DNA of 49,328 bases, from positions 1-49,328 of the forward strand of contig NZ_BJND01000066.1 in the NCBI RefSeq assembly GCF_006539505.1. Direction: 5' to 3'. Positions 7,864 to 15,610 of the stretch are shown here, one piece after another. A program made the translations under genes and the position numbers. Position 1 is the stretch's first letter. Every line of letters begins with the position of its first letter. A model generated the notes under the pieces. It saw only the letters and a program-made list of their open reading frames with translations, did no database searches and had not been told where the DNA came from. The stretch is from Streptomyces spinoverrucosus. GTDB lineage: Bacteria; Actinomycetota; Actinomycetes; Streptomycetales; Streptomycetaceae.

Positions 7864-7918
7864 AGACGGTGCGTCTCGCCGCACCCTGATGGAGGTGCTG
7901 GCGAGACGATACGTCTCG
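7864..7918. promoter_or_regulatory. Paired TetR operator palindromes
   Basis: AGACG-GTG-CGTCT (7864-7876) and CGAGACG-ATA-CGTCTCG (7902-7918) are two copies of one palindrome with a 3-bp spacer. Their centres are 40 bp apart, about four helical turns, so bound dimers would lie on nearly the same face. The first sits next to the -10 of the tetR gene; the second lies 43 bp before the divergent small gene at 7961. TTGACA at 7858-7863 lies beside the first palindrome. Confidence 0.8.
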
Positions 7919-7960
7919 TACGACCGATGGAACTGTCGATGATCACCAAGGAGACACACC

Positions 7961-8155
7961 ATGACCCGAGGCGGAGCCGGAAACATGCTCGGAGTGGGCG
8001 GCACGCGTCAGAACCTCGGCCGCAATGCGCTGCGCGGCGGCGGCCGTGGCGGACGCGTCGGCGGCCCGGACGCCCAGGCCCAGAAGCGGGAGCTGCTGCG
8101 CAAGTTGCAGGAGAAGAACGCGGAACGGCGGGAACAGGCGGAGGAAAGGCGGTAA
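7961..8155 (+). CDS. Small DUF6243-like basic protein
   Basis: A 64-residue protein with a glycine-rich N-terminus (MTRGGAGNMLGVGGTRQNL) and a charged helical C-terminus (QAQKRELLRKLQEKNAERR). This layout matches the DUF6243 family as I remember it, which is largely limited to Streptomyces and relatives and has no known function. It begins at ATG 7961, with AAGGAG 7 nt upstream. Its promoter region holds the paired TetR palindromes, so it is the likely target of the divergent regulator. The composition suggests nucleic-acid or ribosome contact, but that is only inference. Confidence 0.8.
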   Translation: MTRGGAGNMLGVGGTRQNLGRNALRGGGRGGRVGGPDAQAQKRELLRKLQEKNAERREQAEERR

Positions 8156-8202
8156 CGGCGGTGGCCGCGGTCAGGTGCGGCCCCTGTCCCCCTTCGACGG
8201 TG

Positions 8203-9183
8203 TCACGGGGGCCAGGCGTCGCCCCAGTCGGCGTCGCGTGCGGCCTTGTAGAGGTCGCCGTGGCGTTTGGTCACGGTCGTGCGGCGCAGGAGGGGTTCGG
8301 TTTCGCAGAGGTCGAGGAGGACCTGGCCCTTGCGGATCTGGGGTTTGCGTACGACGCGGGAGGGGGCCGGGGTGGGGCGGAAGCGGGTCGCGGCGACGTA
8401 GCTGAACTTCTCGTCCTCGTAGGCGAGGGAGCCGCCCTTGACCTGGCGGTGCAGGGAGGAACGGCTGACCCGCGCCGAGAAGTGGCACCAGTCCGTGCCG
8501 GGGGCGATGGGGCAGGCGGCGCTGTGCGGGCAGGGGGCGGCGATGTGGAAACCGGCGCCGATGAGGCGGTCGCGGGCCTCGATGACGCGGGCGTAGCCGT
8601 CCGGGGTGCCGGGTTCGATGATCACGACGGCCTGGGCGGCGTCGGCGGCGGCGTCGACGAGGGCGGTGCAGTCGGGGGCGGTGAGTTCGTTGAGGACGTA
8701 GGAGACGGTGACGAGATCGGTGCTCTCGATGGTGAGCGCCGCTCCGATACGGGAGCGCTGCCACCGGGTGTCCCGCAATGCCGGGTTGGCCGCGGCGATC
8801 TCCCGGCCCAGCGCGAGCGCGGGCTCGGCCCAGTCGAGCACGGTGACCGGGCGGACCCCGTCCCAGGTGGCGGAGACGGCCCAGGTGGCGGCGCCCGTGC
8901 CACCCCCGACGTCGACGTGCTCGCCGGGCACCCATCCGGGAACGGCGTCCGCGAACGCGCCCAGCGCTGCCGAGACCGCCTCGAAGGTGGCGGGCATCCG
9001 GTACGCGGCGTACGCGACCACGTCCGCCCGGTCCCGCAGAATCGGCGCGTCGGTCGGAGTGGCCCCCCGGTAACTCGCGATCAGCCGCTCCACGGCCTGC
9101 GCGGCCTGCCTGGGCGGCAGCCCGTCGAGGAGACCGGCGAGGGCGGTGCGGAGGGTTTCGGCGGGGGGCAGGGGGGCGTGCAC
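8203..9183 (-). CDS. Rsm22-family (small ribosomal subunit) methyltransferase-like protein
   Basis: A 326-residue class I SAM-dependent methyltransferase-like protein of the Rsm22 family. The SAM motif is VDVGGGTGAATWAV (~residues 89-102), followed by VTVLDWAEPALALGREI and the SYVLNEL segment typical of Rsm22. A cysteine set (CPHSAACPI, then DWCHFSAR) lies near residues 219-237, matching the predicted Fe-S or zinc site of the family. The C-terminal part holds RKGQVLLDLCE. Mitochondrial homologues act on the small ribosomal subunit; the bacterial role is unproven. It starts with GTG at 9183. A 24-bp tandem repeat fills the gap from its 5' end to the next gene's stop. Confidence 0.85.
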   Translation of the reverse strand: MHAPLPPAETLRTALAGLLDGLPPRQAAQAVERLIASYRGATPTDAPILRDRADVVAYAAYRMPATFEAVSAALGAFADAVPGWVPGEHVDVGGGTGAATWAVSATWDGVRPVTVLDWAEPALALGREIAAANPALRDTRWQRSRIGAALTIESTDLVTVSYVLNELTAPDCTALVDAAADAAQAVVIIEPGTPDGYARVIEARDRLIGAGFHIAAPCPHSAACPIAPGTDWCHFSARVSRSSLHRQVKGGSLAYEDEKFSYVAATRFRPTPAPSRVVRKPQIRKGQVLLDLCETEPLLRRTTVTKRHGDLYKAARDADWGDAWPP

Positions 9184-9194
9184 CGTGCGATTCT

Positions 9195-9266
9195 CTCAGG
9201 TCGCGGACAGGGCCATCCCTCAGGTCGCGGACAGGGTCATCTCTCAGGTAGCCGACGCGGTCACAC
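9195..9266. repeat. 24-bp tandem repeat (3 units) anchored on a stop codon
   Basis: Three consecutive 24-bp units on the plus strand (9195-9218, 9219-9242, 9243-9266), each starting CTCAGGT. The first two differ at only 2 positions; the third is diverged. Read on the minus strand, the unit begins exactly at the TGA stop (9263-9261) of the serine hydrolase gene, and two further copies follow. It lies in the promoter region of the Rsm22-like gene. Confidence 0.85.
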
Positions 9267-10430
9267 CCCCCGCACCGCCCACGCCACCCGCGACCCCGCC
9301 CGCGCCCTCGGCCTGCTGTCCGGGGTCCGGCGTCGCGGATGGACCGTGTTCGCCAGTAGCACCACGAACGTGTCCGTCGCCCGGTCCACGACCAGGGACG
9401 TTCCCGTGAAGCCCGTATGGCCCGCCGCTCCCCGACCCGCCAGCGCGCCCATGAACCAGCGCTGGTCCAACGCGAAGCCCAGCCCCGGTGGCGTCAGCAT
9501 CAGGTCCACGAAGTCCGGGCCCAGGATGCGCGCCGGGCCGTACGAACCCCCAGCCAGCAGCGCGCGGCAGAACACCGCCAGGTCCCGGGCCGTCGAGAAC
9601 AGGCCCGCGTGACCGGCCACCCCGCCCAGCGCCCACGCGTTCTCGTCGTGGACCACGCCCCGCAGCATTCCCCGGTCCGCCTTCGCCCACGGGCGGCGCT
9701 GGTCCTCCGTCGCCGCCGCGTCGGGGCACGGGCCGAAGCGGGTCGACGTCATGCCCAGGGGCCGGGTGATGCCGTCGTGGATCAGGACGTCCAAGGGGCG
9801 GCCCGTGATGCGTTCCAGGACGTACTGGAGGAGGAGCAGGTTGAGGTCGGAGTAGCGGTAGGTGCCCGGCGGGCCGGTCGGGGCCTCCGCGCGGAGCAGG
9901 GCCAGGCGGTCCGCGTCCGTCGCGCAGTCGTACAGCGGCAGATCGGGGCGCAGGCCCGAGGTGTGGGTGAGGAGGCCCCGGACCGTGATGCCATGGCGGG
10001 CGGCGGCCCGGAAGTCGGGGAGGTACGCGCCGACCTGCCCGTCGATGCCCAGCGTGCCGCGTTCGATCTGCTGCATGGCGGCGACGGCCGTGAAGAGTTT
10101 GGTGAGCGAGGCCAGGTCGAAGGGGGTGTCGACGGTCATCGGCACGCGTTGGGACTCCGGCAGCTCCACGCCCGCGTCCGCCTCCGCGTCGTACGCCGCG
10201 TACCGCACCGCGTACCCGGCCGCCTCGTGCACCGCGAGCACCGGCCCCCGCCCGGCGGCCACGACGGCGCCCGGTGCCCACGGGCGGTCCCCGGTCGTCA
10301 GCTGCCGTACCTCGCGGACCAGGTGGCGGAGTTCGCCGGGGTCGAGGCCGGCACGCTCCGGGGTGCCGGTGCGCAGTCTCGGTGCGCTCAGCTCTCCGCT
10401 CCCTCCGCACGGGTGTTCCAGGGACGGCAC
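9261..10430 (-). CDS. Serine hydrolase, beta-lactamase (class C/DD-peptidase) family
   Basis: A 389-residue protein with the serine beta-lactamase/esterase fold: SxxK is S-L-T-K in FDLASLTKLFTAV (~residues 107-110), the YxN-like motif is Y-S-D in GTYRYSDLNLLLL, and HTGFTG replaces the KTG triad. GLLTHTSGL is a family hallmark. No signal peptide is visible, so it is probably cytosolic, as in EstB-like esterases and EmbA/LactB relatives. The frame starts with GTG at 10430, inside the 3' end of the MFS gene (43-bp overlap); there is no strong Shine-Dalgarno, so translational coupling to the MFS gene is likely. Its C-terminus is arginine-rich and runs to the repeat at 9195-9266. Confidence 0.88.
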   Translation of the reverse strand: MPSLEHPCGGSGELSAPRLRTGTPERAGLDPGELRHLVREVRQLTTGDRPWAPGAVVAAGRGPVLAVHEAAGYAVRYAAYDAEADAGVELPESQRVPMTVDTPFDLASLTKLFTAVAAMQQIERGTLGIDGQVGAYLPDFRAAARHGITVRGLLTHTSGLRPDLPLYDCATDADRLALLRAEAPTGPPGTYRYSDLNLLLLQYVLERITGRPLDVLIHDGITRPLGMTSTRFGPCPDAAATEDQRRPWAKADRGMLRGVVHDENAWALGGVAGHAGLFSTARDLAVFCRALLAGGSYGPARILGPDFVDLMLTPPGLGFALDQRWFMGALAGRGAAGHTGFTGTSLVVDRATDTFVVLLANTVHPRRRTPDSRPRARAGSRVAWAVRGV

Positions 10431-11674
10431 ATTCCCACGAAGCAGGCGGTCGCCACCAGCGCGGCGGCCAGTTGGACGACGGCCATCGGGACGGCGGTGT
10501 GCTCACCGGCGATCCCGACGAGCGGGGAGGCGATCGCGCCGACGAGGAAGGAGGACGTACCGAGCAGGGCGGACGCGGACCCGGCCGCGTGCCGCACCCG
10601 CATGAGGGCCAGCGCCTGGGTGTTGGGCAGGGTGATGCCCATCGCGCTCATCAGCACGAACAGCGCGGCGGCCACCGGAGCGAGCCCGACCTCGCCGAAC
10701 ACGCCCAGCGACATCAGCAGCAGCGCGGTCGCGGCCAGCACGACGATGCCCAGGCCGACGGCCAGCACCAGGTCCAGGCGGACCCGCCCGACCAGCACCT
10801 TGCCGTTGATCTGCCCGGCGGCGACGAGGCCGATCGAGTTCAGCCCGAACAGCAGGCTGAACGTCTGCGGGGAGGCGCCGTAGATCTCCTGGACGACGAA
10901 CGGCGACGCCGAGATGTACGCGAACAGCGCGGCGAAGGCGAAGCCGCCCGCGAGCATGTAGCCGGTGAAGGGCAGGTCGGCGAGCAGGCGGCGCATCGAG
11001 CCGAGTGCCTCGCCGACGCCGCCGCTGTGCCGCTCCTTCGTGGGGAGGGTCTCCGGGAGGCGGAACCACACGACCCCCGCGAGCAGCACGCCGAGCACGG
11101 TGAGCAGCACGAACACGCCCCGCCAGTCCGTCACCCGCAGGATCTGCCCGCCGATCAGCGGCGCCACGATCGGCGCGACGCCGGAGATCAGCATCAGGGT
11201 GGAGAAGAAGCGGGCCATCGCCATGCCGTCGTACAGGTCGCGGACGACCGCCCGGGCGATCACGATCCCGGCCGCGCCCGCGAGCCCCTGCACCAGCCGG
11301 AACGCGACCAGCGTCTCGACGGTGGGCGCCAGCGCGCACAGCGCGGTGGCGACGACGTACACGGCGAGCCCGGCGAGCAGCGGGCGGCGGCGGCCCCAGC
11401 GGTCGCTCATCGGGCCGACCACCAGCTGGCCGAACGCCATACCGGCCAGGCAGGCGGTGAGCGTGAGCTGCACGGTCGCCGCAGGGGCGTGCAGCGATCG
11501 GGTGACCTCCGGCAGCGCCGGGAGGTACATGTCCATGGCCAGTGGCGGGGTCGCGGTCAGTCCGCCGAGGACGAGCGTGACGAGCAGGCCGGCGCGGCGC
11601 TGCGCACGAACGGGCGGCCGCGTGTCCGCCGCGGCCGCCGGTGACAGATCCGGTATCGGTGCCCCTTCGGGCAT
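10388..11674 (-). CDS. MFS drug transporter, Bcr/CflA subfamily
   Basis: A 428-residue proton-driven exporter with twelve predicted helices in the cytoplasmic membrane. The DHA1 motif A is GPMSDRWGRRRPLL (~residues 85-98). MDMYLPALPEV after helix 1 and RAVVRDLYDG are hallmarks of the Bcr/CflA group, whose known members export bicyclomycin, sulfonamides or chloramphenicol. The actual substrate is unknown. The ATG at 11674 has GGAGGGG 6-7 nt upstream. The gene's 3' end overlaps the serine hydrolase gene, so these two form a coupled pair. The divergent neighbour is a Gfo/Idh/MocA oxidoreductase, and a 14-bp direct repeat lies between. Confidence 0.9.
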   Translation of the reverse strand: MPEGAPIPDLSPAAAADTRPPVRAQRRAGLLVTLVLGGLTATPPLAMDMYLPALPEVTRSLHAPAATVQLTLTACLAGMAFGQLVVGPMSDRWGRRRPLLAGLAVYVVATALCALAPTVETLVAFRLVQGLAGAAGIVIARAVVRDLYDGMAMARFFSTLMLISGVAPIVAPLIGGQILRVTDWRGVFVLLTVLGVLLAGVVWFRLPETLPTKERHSGGVGEALGSMRRLLADLPFTGYMLAGGFAFAALFAYISASPFVVQEIYGASPQTFSLLFGLNSIGLVAAGQINGKVLVGRVRLDLVLAVGLGIVVLAATALLLMSLGVFGEVGLAPVAAALFVLMSAMGITLPNTQALALMRVRHAAGSASALLGTSSFLVGAIASPLVGIAGEHTAVPMAVVQLAAALVATACFVGMCRPWNTRAEGAES

Positions 11675-11738
11675 GTGCCCCTCCCTCTGCGAGCAGTGCG
11701 GTCCCTATGCTCTCAGTTCGAACACGGTGCCTGATGAC

Positions 11739-11772
11739 ATCGAACGAGAACGCACGAGATCGAACGAGAACG
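11739..11772. repeat. 14-bp direct repeat in a divergent promoter region
   Basis: ATCGAACGAGAACG occurs at 11739-11752 and exactly again at 11759-11772, a 20-bp period (about two helical turns), between the divergent MFS and Gfo/Idh/MocA genes. The second copy ends 13 bp before the ATG at 11786. It may bind a regulator, or be a replication-slippage product. Confidence 0.7.
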
Positions 11773-11785
11773 AGGGCGGGGCGGC

Positions 11786-12823
11786 ATGGGCGCGGACAGC
11801 GTGCGGTGGGGGATCCTGGCGACGGGCGGGATCGCGGCGGCGTTCACGGCGGATCTGGTGGATCTGCCGGACGCCGAGGTGGTGGCGGTGGCCTCGCGAT
11901 CTGCGGACTCGGCGAAGGCGTTCGCGGAGAGGTTCGGGATTCCCCGGGCGTACGGCGACTGGGACGGGCTCGCGCGGGACGAGGACGTGGATGTGGTGTA
12001 CGTCGCCACTCCGCACTCGGCGCACCGGGCGGCCGCCGGTCTGTGTCTGACGGCGGGGCGGAACGTGCTGCTGGAGAAGCCGTTCACGCTGAACGTGCGC
12101 GAGGCCGAGGAGCTGGTCGCGCTGGCGCGCGAGCGGGGGCGCTTCCTGATGGAGGCGATGTGGATGTACTGCAGCCCGCTGATGCGGCGGCTGAAGGCGC
12201 TGGTGGACGACGGGGCGGTCGGTGAAGTGCGCAGCGTCCAGGCGGACTTCGGGCTGTCGGGACCGTTCCCGCCCTCGCACCGGCTGCGGGATCCGCAGCA
12301 GGGCGGGGGTGCGCTGCTGGATCTCGGTGTGTATCCGGTGTCGTTCGCGCAGCTGCTGCTCGGGGAGCCGTCGGACATCGCGGCCAGAGCGGTGCTCTCC
12401 GACGAGGGCGTCGACCTCCAGACGGGAGCGCTGCTCTCCTGGGAGAGCGGCGCCCTCGCTTCGGTGCACTGCTCCATCGTGGGCGGTACGCCCGTGGCGG
12501 CCTCCGTCACCGGCAGCCACGGCCGGATCGACATCCCGTCCGGTTTCTTCCACCCCGACCGTTTCGTCCTGCACCGCGACGGCCGCGACCCCGAGGAGTT
12601 CGTCCACGACCCGGCCGCCGGCGCCGCGCACAACAGCCTCAAGCACGAGGCCCGCGAGGTGATGCGGGCCCTGCGCGCCGGCGAGACCGAGTCCCCGCTG
12701 GTCCCCCTCGACGGCACTCTCGCCGTGATGCGGACGCTCGACGCGATCCGGGACCGCATCGGCGTCCGCTACCCGGGCGAGGCCCCCGAGGCGGACCCCA
12801 CGGCGGAACTCACACCTGCCTGA
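11786..12823 (+). CDS. Gfo/Idh/MocA-family NAD(P)-dependent oxidoreductase
   Basis: A 345-residue dehydrogenase of sugars or sugar-like substrates. The Rossmann N-terminus reads RWGILATGGIAAAFTADL, the signature LLEKPFTLN (catalytic lysine) is near residue 97, and GGGALLDLGVYPVSFAQLLLG belongs to the C-terminal substrate domain. This variant resembles the dimeric dihydrodiol dehydrogenase/1,5-anhydro-D-fructose reductase branch. The ATG at 11786 lacks a strong Shine-Dalgarno, though GGGCGGGG lies upstream. The 3' end overlaps that of the convergent phoD gene by 14 bp. The substrate cannot be told from context. Confidence 0.9.
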   Translation: MGADSVRWGILATGGIAAAFTADLVDLPDAEVVAVASRSADSAKAFAERFGIPRAYGDWDGLARDEDVDVVYVATPHSAHRAAAGLCLTAGRNVLLEKPFTLNVREAEELVALARERGRFLMEAMWMYCSPLMRRLKALVDDGAVGEVRSVQADFGLSGPFPPSHRLRDPQQGGGALLDLGVYPVSFAQLLLGEPSDIAARAVLSDEGVDLQTGALLSWESGALASVHCSIVGGTPVAASVTGSHGRIDIPSGFFHPDRFVLHRDGRDPEEFVHDPAAGAAHNSLKHEAREVMRALRAGETESPLVPLDGTLAVMRTLDAIRDRIGVRYPGEAPEADPTAELTPA

Positions 12824-14453
12824 GCCCCTGCTCCCCCACCTCGGTCACGAAGGACGCGGCCGTCGTGACCGGCGCCCCGGGCGTGGTCACGTACGGCACC
12901 GTCTTGAAGTCGGCCCGGGCCTGCTCCCGGCCCAGCGCGACCGTCACATAGCCCCGCCGCCCGTTGTAGAACTTCATGTGCGGATTGGCGGTCATGTACG
13001 TGTCCCAGTTGGCGGGCCTGTCCGAGCCGTCCCGGCCGCTGGCGATCGACGTGGCGACGATCTCGGTGCCCAGCGTCCGTGACGCCGGGTCGTCGAAGTC
13101 GTCCTTGATGTCGAAGGCGTAGCCGACGTGCACATCACCGGTGAGCACCATCAGGTTCTCGATGCCGGCCGCCTTCGCGCCGTCCAGCACCCGGCGGCGC
13201 GAGGGCCGGTAGCCGTCCCAGGCGTCCATCGACACCCGTGACGGCTCGGTCAGGTCGAACTCGCGCTGCGAGAACACGACCTGCTGCGGTACGACGTTCC
13301 ACAGCGCCTTGGACCGCTGCCACCCGTCGAGCAGCCAGCGCTCCTGCGTCTCGCCGGTCATGGTGCGCGTCGGGTCGTCGACCTCGGGGCCGGGCACGTC
13401 GGCGCCGTCGCCGTAGGCCTGGTTGGAGCGGTACTGCCGGGTGTCGAGCACGTCGAACTGGGCGAGCCGGCCCCAGTGCAGCCGCCGGTAGAGCTGCATG
13501 TCCGGGCCCTCGGGCCGTTGCGGGCGGCGCAGCGGCTGGTTCTCCCAGTAGGCGCGGTAGGCGGAGGCGCGGCGCAGCAGGAACTCCTCCGGCGGGACGG
13601 AGTTCTCGGGGATGTCGTCCGCGTAGTTGTTCTCGGTCTCGTGGTCGTCCCAGGTGACGACGAAGGGGTGCGCGGCGTGGGCGGCGCGCAGGTCGGGGTC
13701 GGACTTGTAGAGGGCGTACCGCAGCCGGTAGTCCTCCAGCGTCACGGTCTCGCGGTTGAACAGGTCGGGCAGGGTCCGGTCGGTGTACTTGCGCTGGCCG
13801 CCGACCGAGTTGACGGCGTACTCGTACAGGTAGTCGCCGAGGTGGAAGACCACGTCGACGTCGTCCTGGGCGAGATGGCCGTACGCCGTGAAGTAGCCGT
13901 CGTGGTACGCCTGGCAGGAGACGGCGGCGAGGGTGAGCGCGGAGGCCCGGTCGAAGGGGGCGGGCGCGGTGCGGGTGCGGCCGGCCGGGCTGACCCAGCG
14001 GCCGGCGCGGAAGCGGTAGTAGTAGACGCGGCCGGGCTCCAGGTGGCCCACCTCGACGTGCACGGTGTGGTGGAACTCGGGGTGCGCGGTGGCGGTGCCG
14101 CGTCGGACGGTACGGCGGAAGTTCTCGTCGCGGGCCAGCTCCCAGTGCACGGTGACGCGCTCAGCCGGCAGGCCGCTGTCCGGCTGGTAGGGGGCGGGGG
14201 CGAGGCGGGTCCACAGCAGGACCGAGGTGGGCTGCGGGTCGCCGGAGGCGACGCCGAGGGTGAAGGGGTCGTCGGTGATGCGCGCGGCGTCGAGTTCGGC
14301 GGCACCGGCGACGCCGGCGGTGGGCAGGTTGACCGCGAAGGCGAGGGCGGCAGCCGCGCCGGTGGCGGTGAGGAAGCGGCGGCGGCCGATGTGCCGGGCG
14401 GCGGCGCGTAGTTCGGGGGCGTGCTGGGGCTGGGGGCGTGCTGCGAGTGTCAT
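12810..14453 (-). CDS. phoD: PhoD-family alkaline phosphatase/phosphodiesterase, Tat-exported
   Basis: A 547-residue secreted metallophosphatase that releases phosphate from organophosphates. The Tat signal has the twin arginines in RRRFLTATG (residues 24-32), followed by an alanine-rich h-region and a likely AGA cleavage site near 51. PhoD hallmarks are GVASGDPQPTSVLLWTRL, the Fe-ligand cysteine in AAVSCQAYHDG, FHLGDYLYEYA, FVVTWDDHETENNYADD and LTGDVHVGYAFD. The ATG at 14453 with AGGGGAG upstream is chosen over the long in-frame extension to 14783, which has no homology and lies upstream of the Tat motif. No clear PHO-box direct repeat is visible upstream. Confidence 0.95.
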   Translation of the reverse strand: MTLAARPQPQHAPELRAAARHIGRRRFLTATGAAAALAFAVNLPTAGVAGAAELDAARITDDPFTLGVASGDPQPTSVLLWTRLAPAPYQPDSGLPAERVTVHWELARDENFRRTVRRGTATAHPEFHHTVHVEVGHLEPGRVYYYRFRAGRWVSPAGRTRTAPAPFDRASALTLAAVSCQAYHDGYFTAYGHLAQDDVDVVFHLGDYLYEYAVNSVGGQRKYTDRTLPDLFNRETVTLEDYRLRYALYKSDPDLRAAHAAHPFVVTWDDHETENNYADDIPENSVPPEEFLLRRASAYRAYWENQPLRRPQRPEGPDMQLYRRLHWGRLAQFDVLDTRQYRSNQAYGDGADVPGPEVDDPTRTMTGETQERWLLDGWQRSKALWNVVPQQVVFSQREFDLTEPSRVSMDAWDGYRPSRRRVLDGAKAAGIENLMVLTGDVHVGYAFDIKDDFDDPASRTLGTEIVATSIASGRDGSDRPANWDTYMTANPHMKFYNGRRGYVTVALGREQARADFKTVPYVTTPGAPVTTAASFVTEVGEQGLRQV

Positions 14454-14587
14454 CCGGTTCTCCCCTGGCTGATGGATGCACGAGGCATTGGAGTGGCCGG
14501 GGACGACATGCGCTTGGCGCGTACACAACACCCGAATGGCGGACTCATGAGTTCCGGATGGCGGGCCCTCCCGTACGCTGCGGCCCC

Positions 14588-15352
14588 ATGAACGACAGGC
14601 AAACGGACACGAGGATCGCCGTGGTGACCGGCGCGGGCTCCGGCATCGGCCGCGCGGTCGCCGTGGAACTGCTGCGCGCGGGCTGGTCGGTGGCGCTGGC
14701 CGGGCGCCGCGTGGAGACCCTGGAGGAGACGGGGGCGCTGGTGCCCGAGGGCGTCTGGATCCCCGTACGCACGGACGTGTCACAACCGCAGGACGTGAGC
14801 GCGCTGTTCGCGGCGACCGTCGAGCGGTTCGGGCGGGTCGACCTGCTGTTCAACAACGCGGGGACGTTCGGGCCGGGCGGGGTGCCGGTCGAGGAGCTGG
14901 CGTACGAGGCCTGGCGGCACGTGGTGGACACCAACCTCAACGGGGCGTTCCTGTGCGCTCAGGCGGCGTACCGGCAGATGAAGGAGCAGGACCCGCAGGG
15001 CGGCCGGATCATCAACAACGGCTCGATCTCCGCACACACGCCCCGCCCGCACTCCGTCGCCTACACCGCCACCAAGCACGCGCTGACCGGCCTGACCAAG
15101 TCGCTGTCGCTGGACGGGCGGCCGTACCGGATCGCGGTCGGGCAGATCGACATCGGCAACGCGGCGACCGACATGACCGCGCGGATGCAGACGGGCGCCC
15201 TGCAGGCCGACGGCTCGGTGGCGCCGGAGCCGGTGATGGATGTCGCCGACGTGGCGCGCACGGTGCGGCACATGGCGGAGCTGCCGCTGGAGGCGAACGT
15301 GCAGTTCGCGACGGTGCTGGCGACGACGATGCCGTACATCGGGCGCGGCTGA
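14588..15352 (+). CDS. Short-chain dehydrogenase/reductase
   Basis: A classical SDR of 254 residues. The cofactor motif TGAGSGIG (residues 14-21) and NNAG (LLFNNAGTFGPGG) are clear. The catalytic triad is the serine in NNGSISAHTPRP plus Y and K in AYTATKHALTGLTKSLSLDG. The later segment VGQIDIGNAATDM is typical of Streptomyces SDRs close to gluconate 5-dehydrogenase/3-oxoacyl reductase-like proteins. The ATG at 14588 has no Shine-Dalgarno and is probably leaderless. It is divergent from phoD. The substrate is unknown. Confidence 0.9.
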   Translation: MNDRQTDTRIAVVTGAGSGIGRAVAVELLRAGWSVALAGRRVETLEETGALVPEGVWIPVRTDVSQPQDVSALFAATVERFGRVDLLFNNAGTFGPGGVPVEELAYEAWRHVVDTNLNGAFLCAQAAYRQMKEQDPQGGRIINNGSISAHTPRPHSVAYTATKHALTGLTKSLSLDGRPYRIAVGQIDIGNAATDMTARMQTGALQADGSVAPEPVMDVADVARTVRHMAELPLEANVQFATVLATTMPYIGRG

Positions 15353-15500
15353 AAGGTCAACCTGCACAAGCGGAATACGAACTTCCGCCCCATCACCGCC
15401 GGTCGGGAGCTTATGCTCGATCCTCCTTCACAGGAACTCCACACCTGGGCTTCACACTTGGAGTGTCGAGCTCCCCGCCCGCCACATCCCAGGGGGAGGG

Positions 15501-15583
15501 CGGCAGCCGTTCCACGGCGACCGGAGGGGGGACCTCGCGCGGGACCGCGAGGTACGAACCGGTCGGTCGTGGAACGGCTGCCG
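15501..15583. repeat. 83-nt nested inverted repeat between convergent genes
   Basis: CGGCAGCCGTTCCACG (15501-15516) is the exact reverse complement of 15568-15583, and the pairing continues with GCGACCGG against CCGGTCGGT after one bulge. Inside lies a second perfect stem, ACCTCGCG (15532-15539) with CGCGAGGT (15546-15553). The structure sits between the SDR (ending 15352) and aldo/keto reductase (ending 15611) genes, so it could be a bidirectional terminator. Its length and near-perfect arms also fit a small palindromic mobile element; no target duplication is visible. Confidence 0.85.
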
Positions 15584-15610
15584 CGTTCACGTCGCCCGCA
15601 CGGCCGCCGC

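Noticed and set aside
14454..14587. PHO box for phoD
   Set aside because: I looked for GTTCACC-type direct repeats in the phoD/SDR gap and found none convincing.
14454..14783. N-terminal extension of phoD
   Set aside because: Low-complexity and upstream of a Tat signal that must be N-terminal; ATG 14453 has a good ribosome site.
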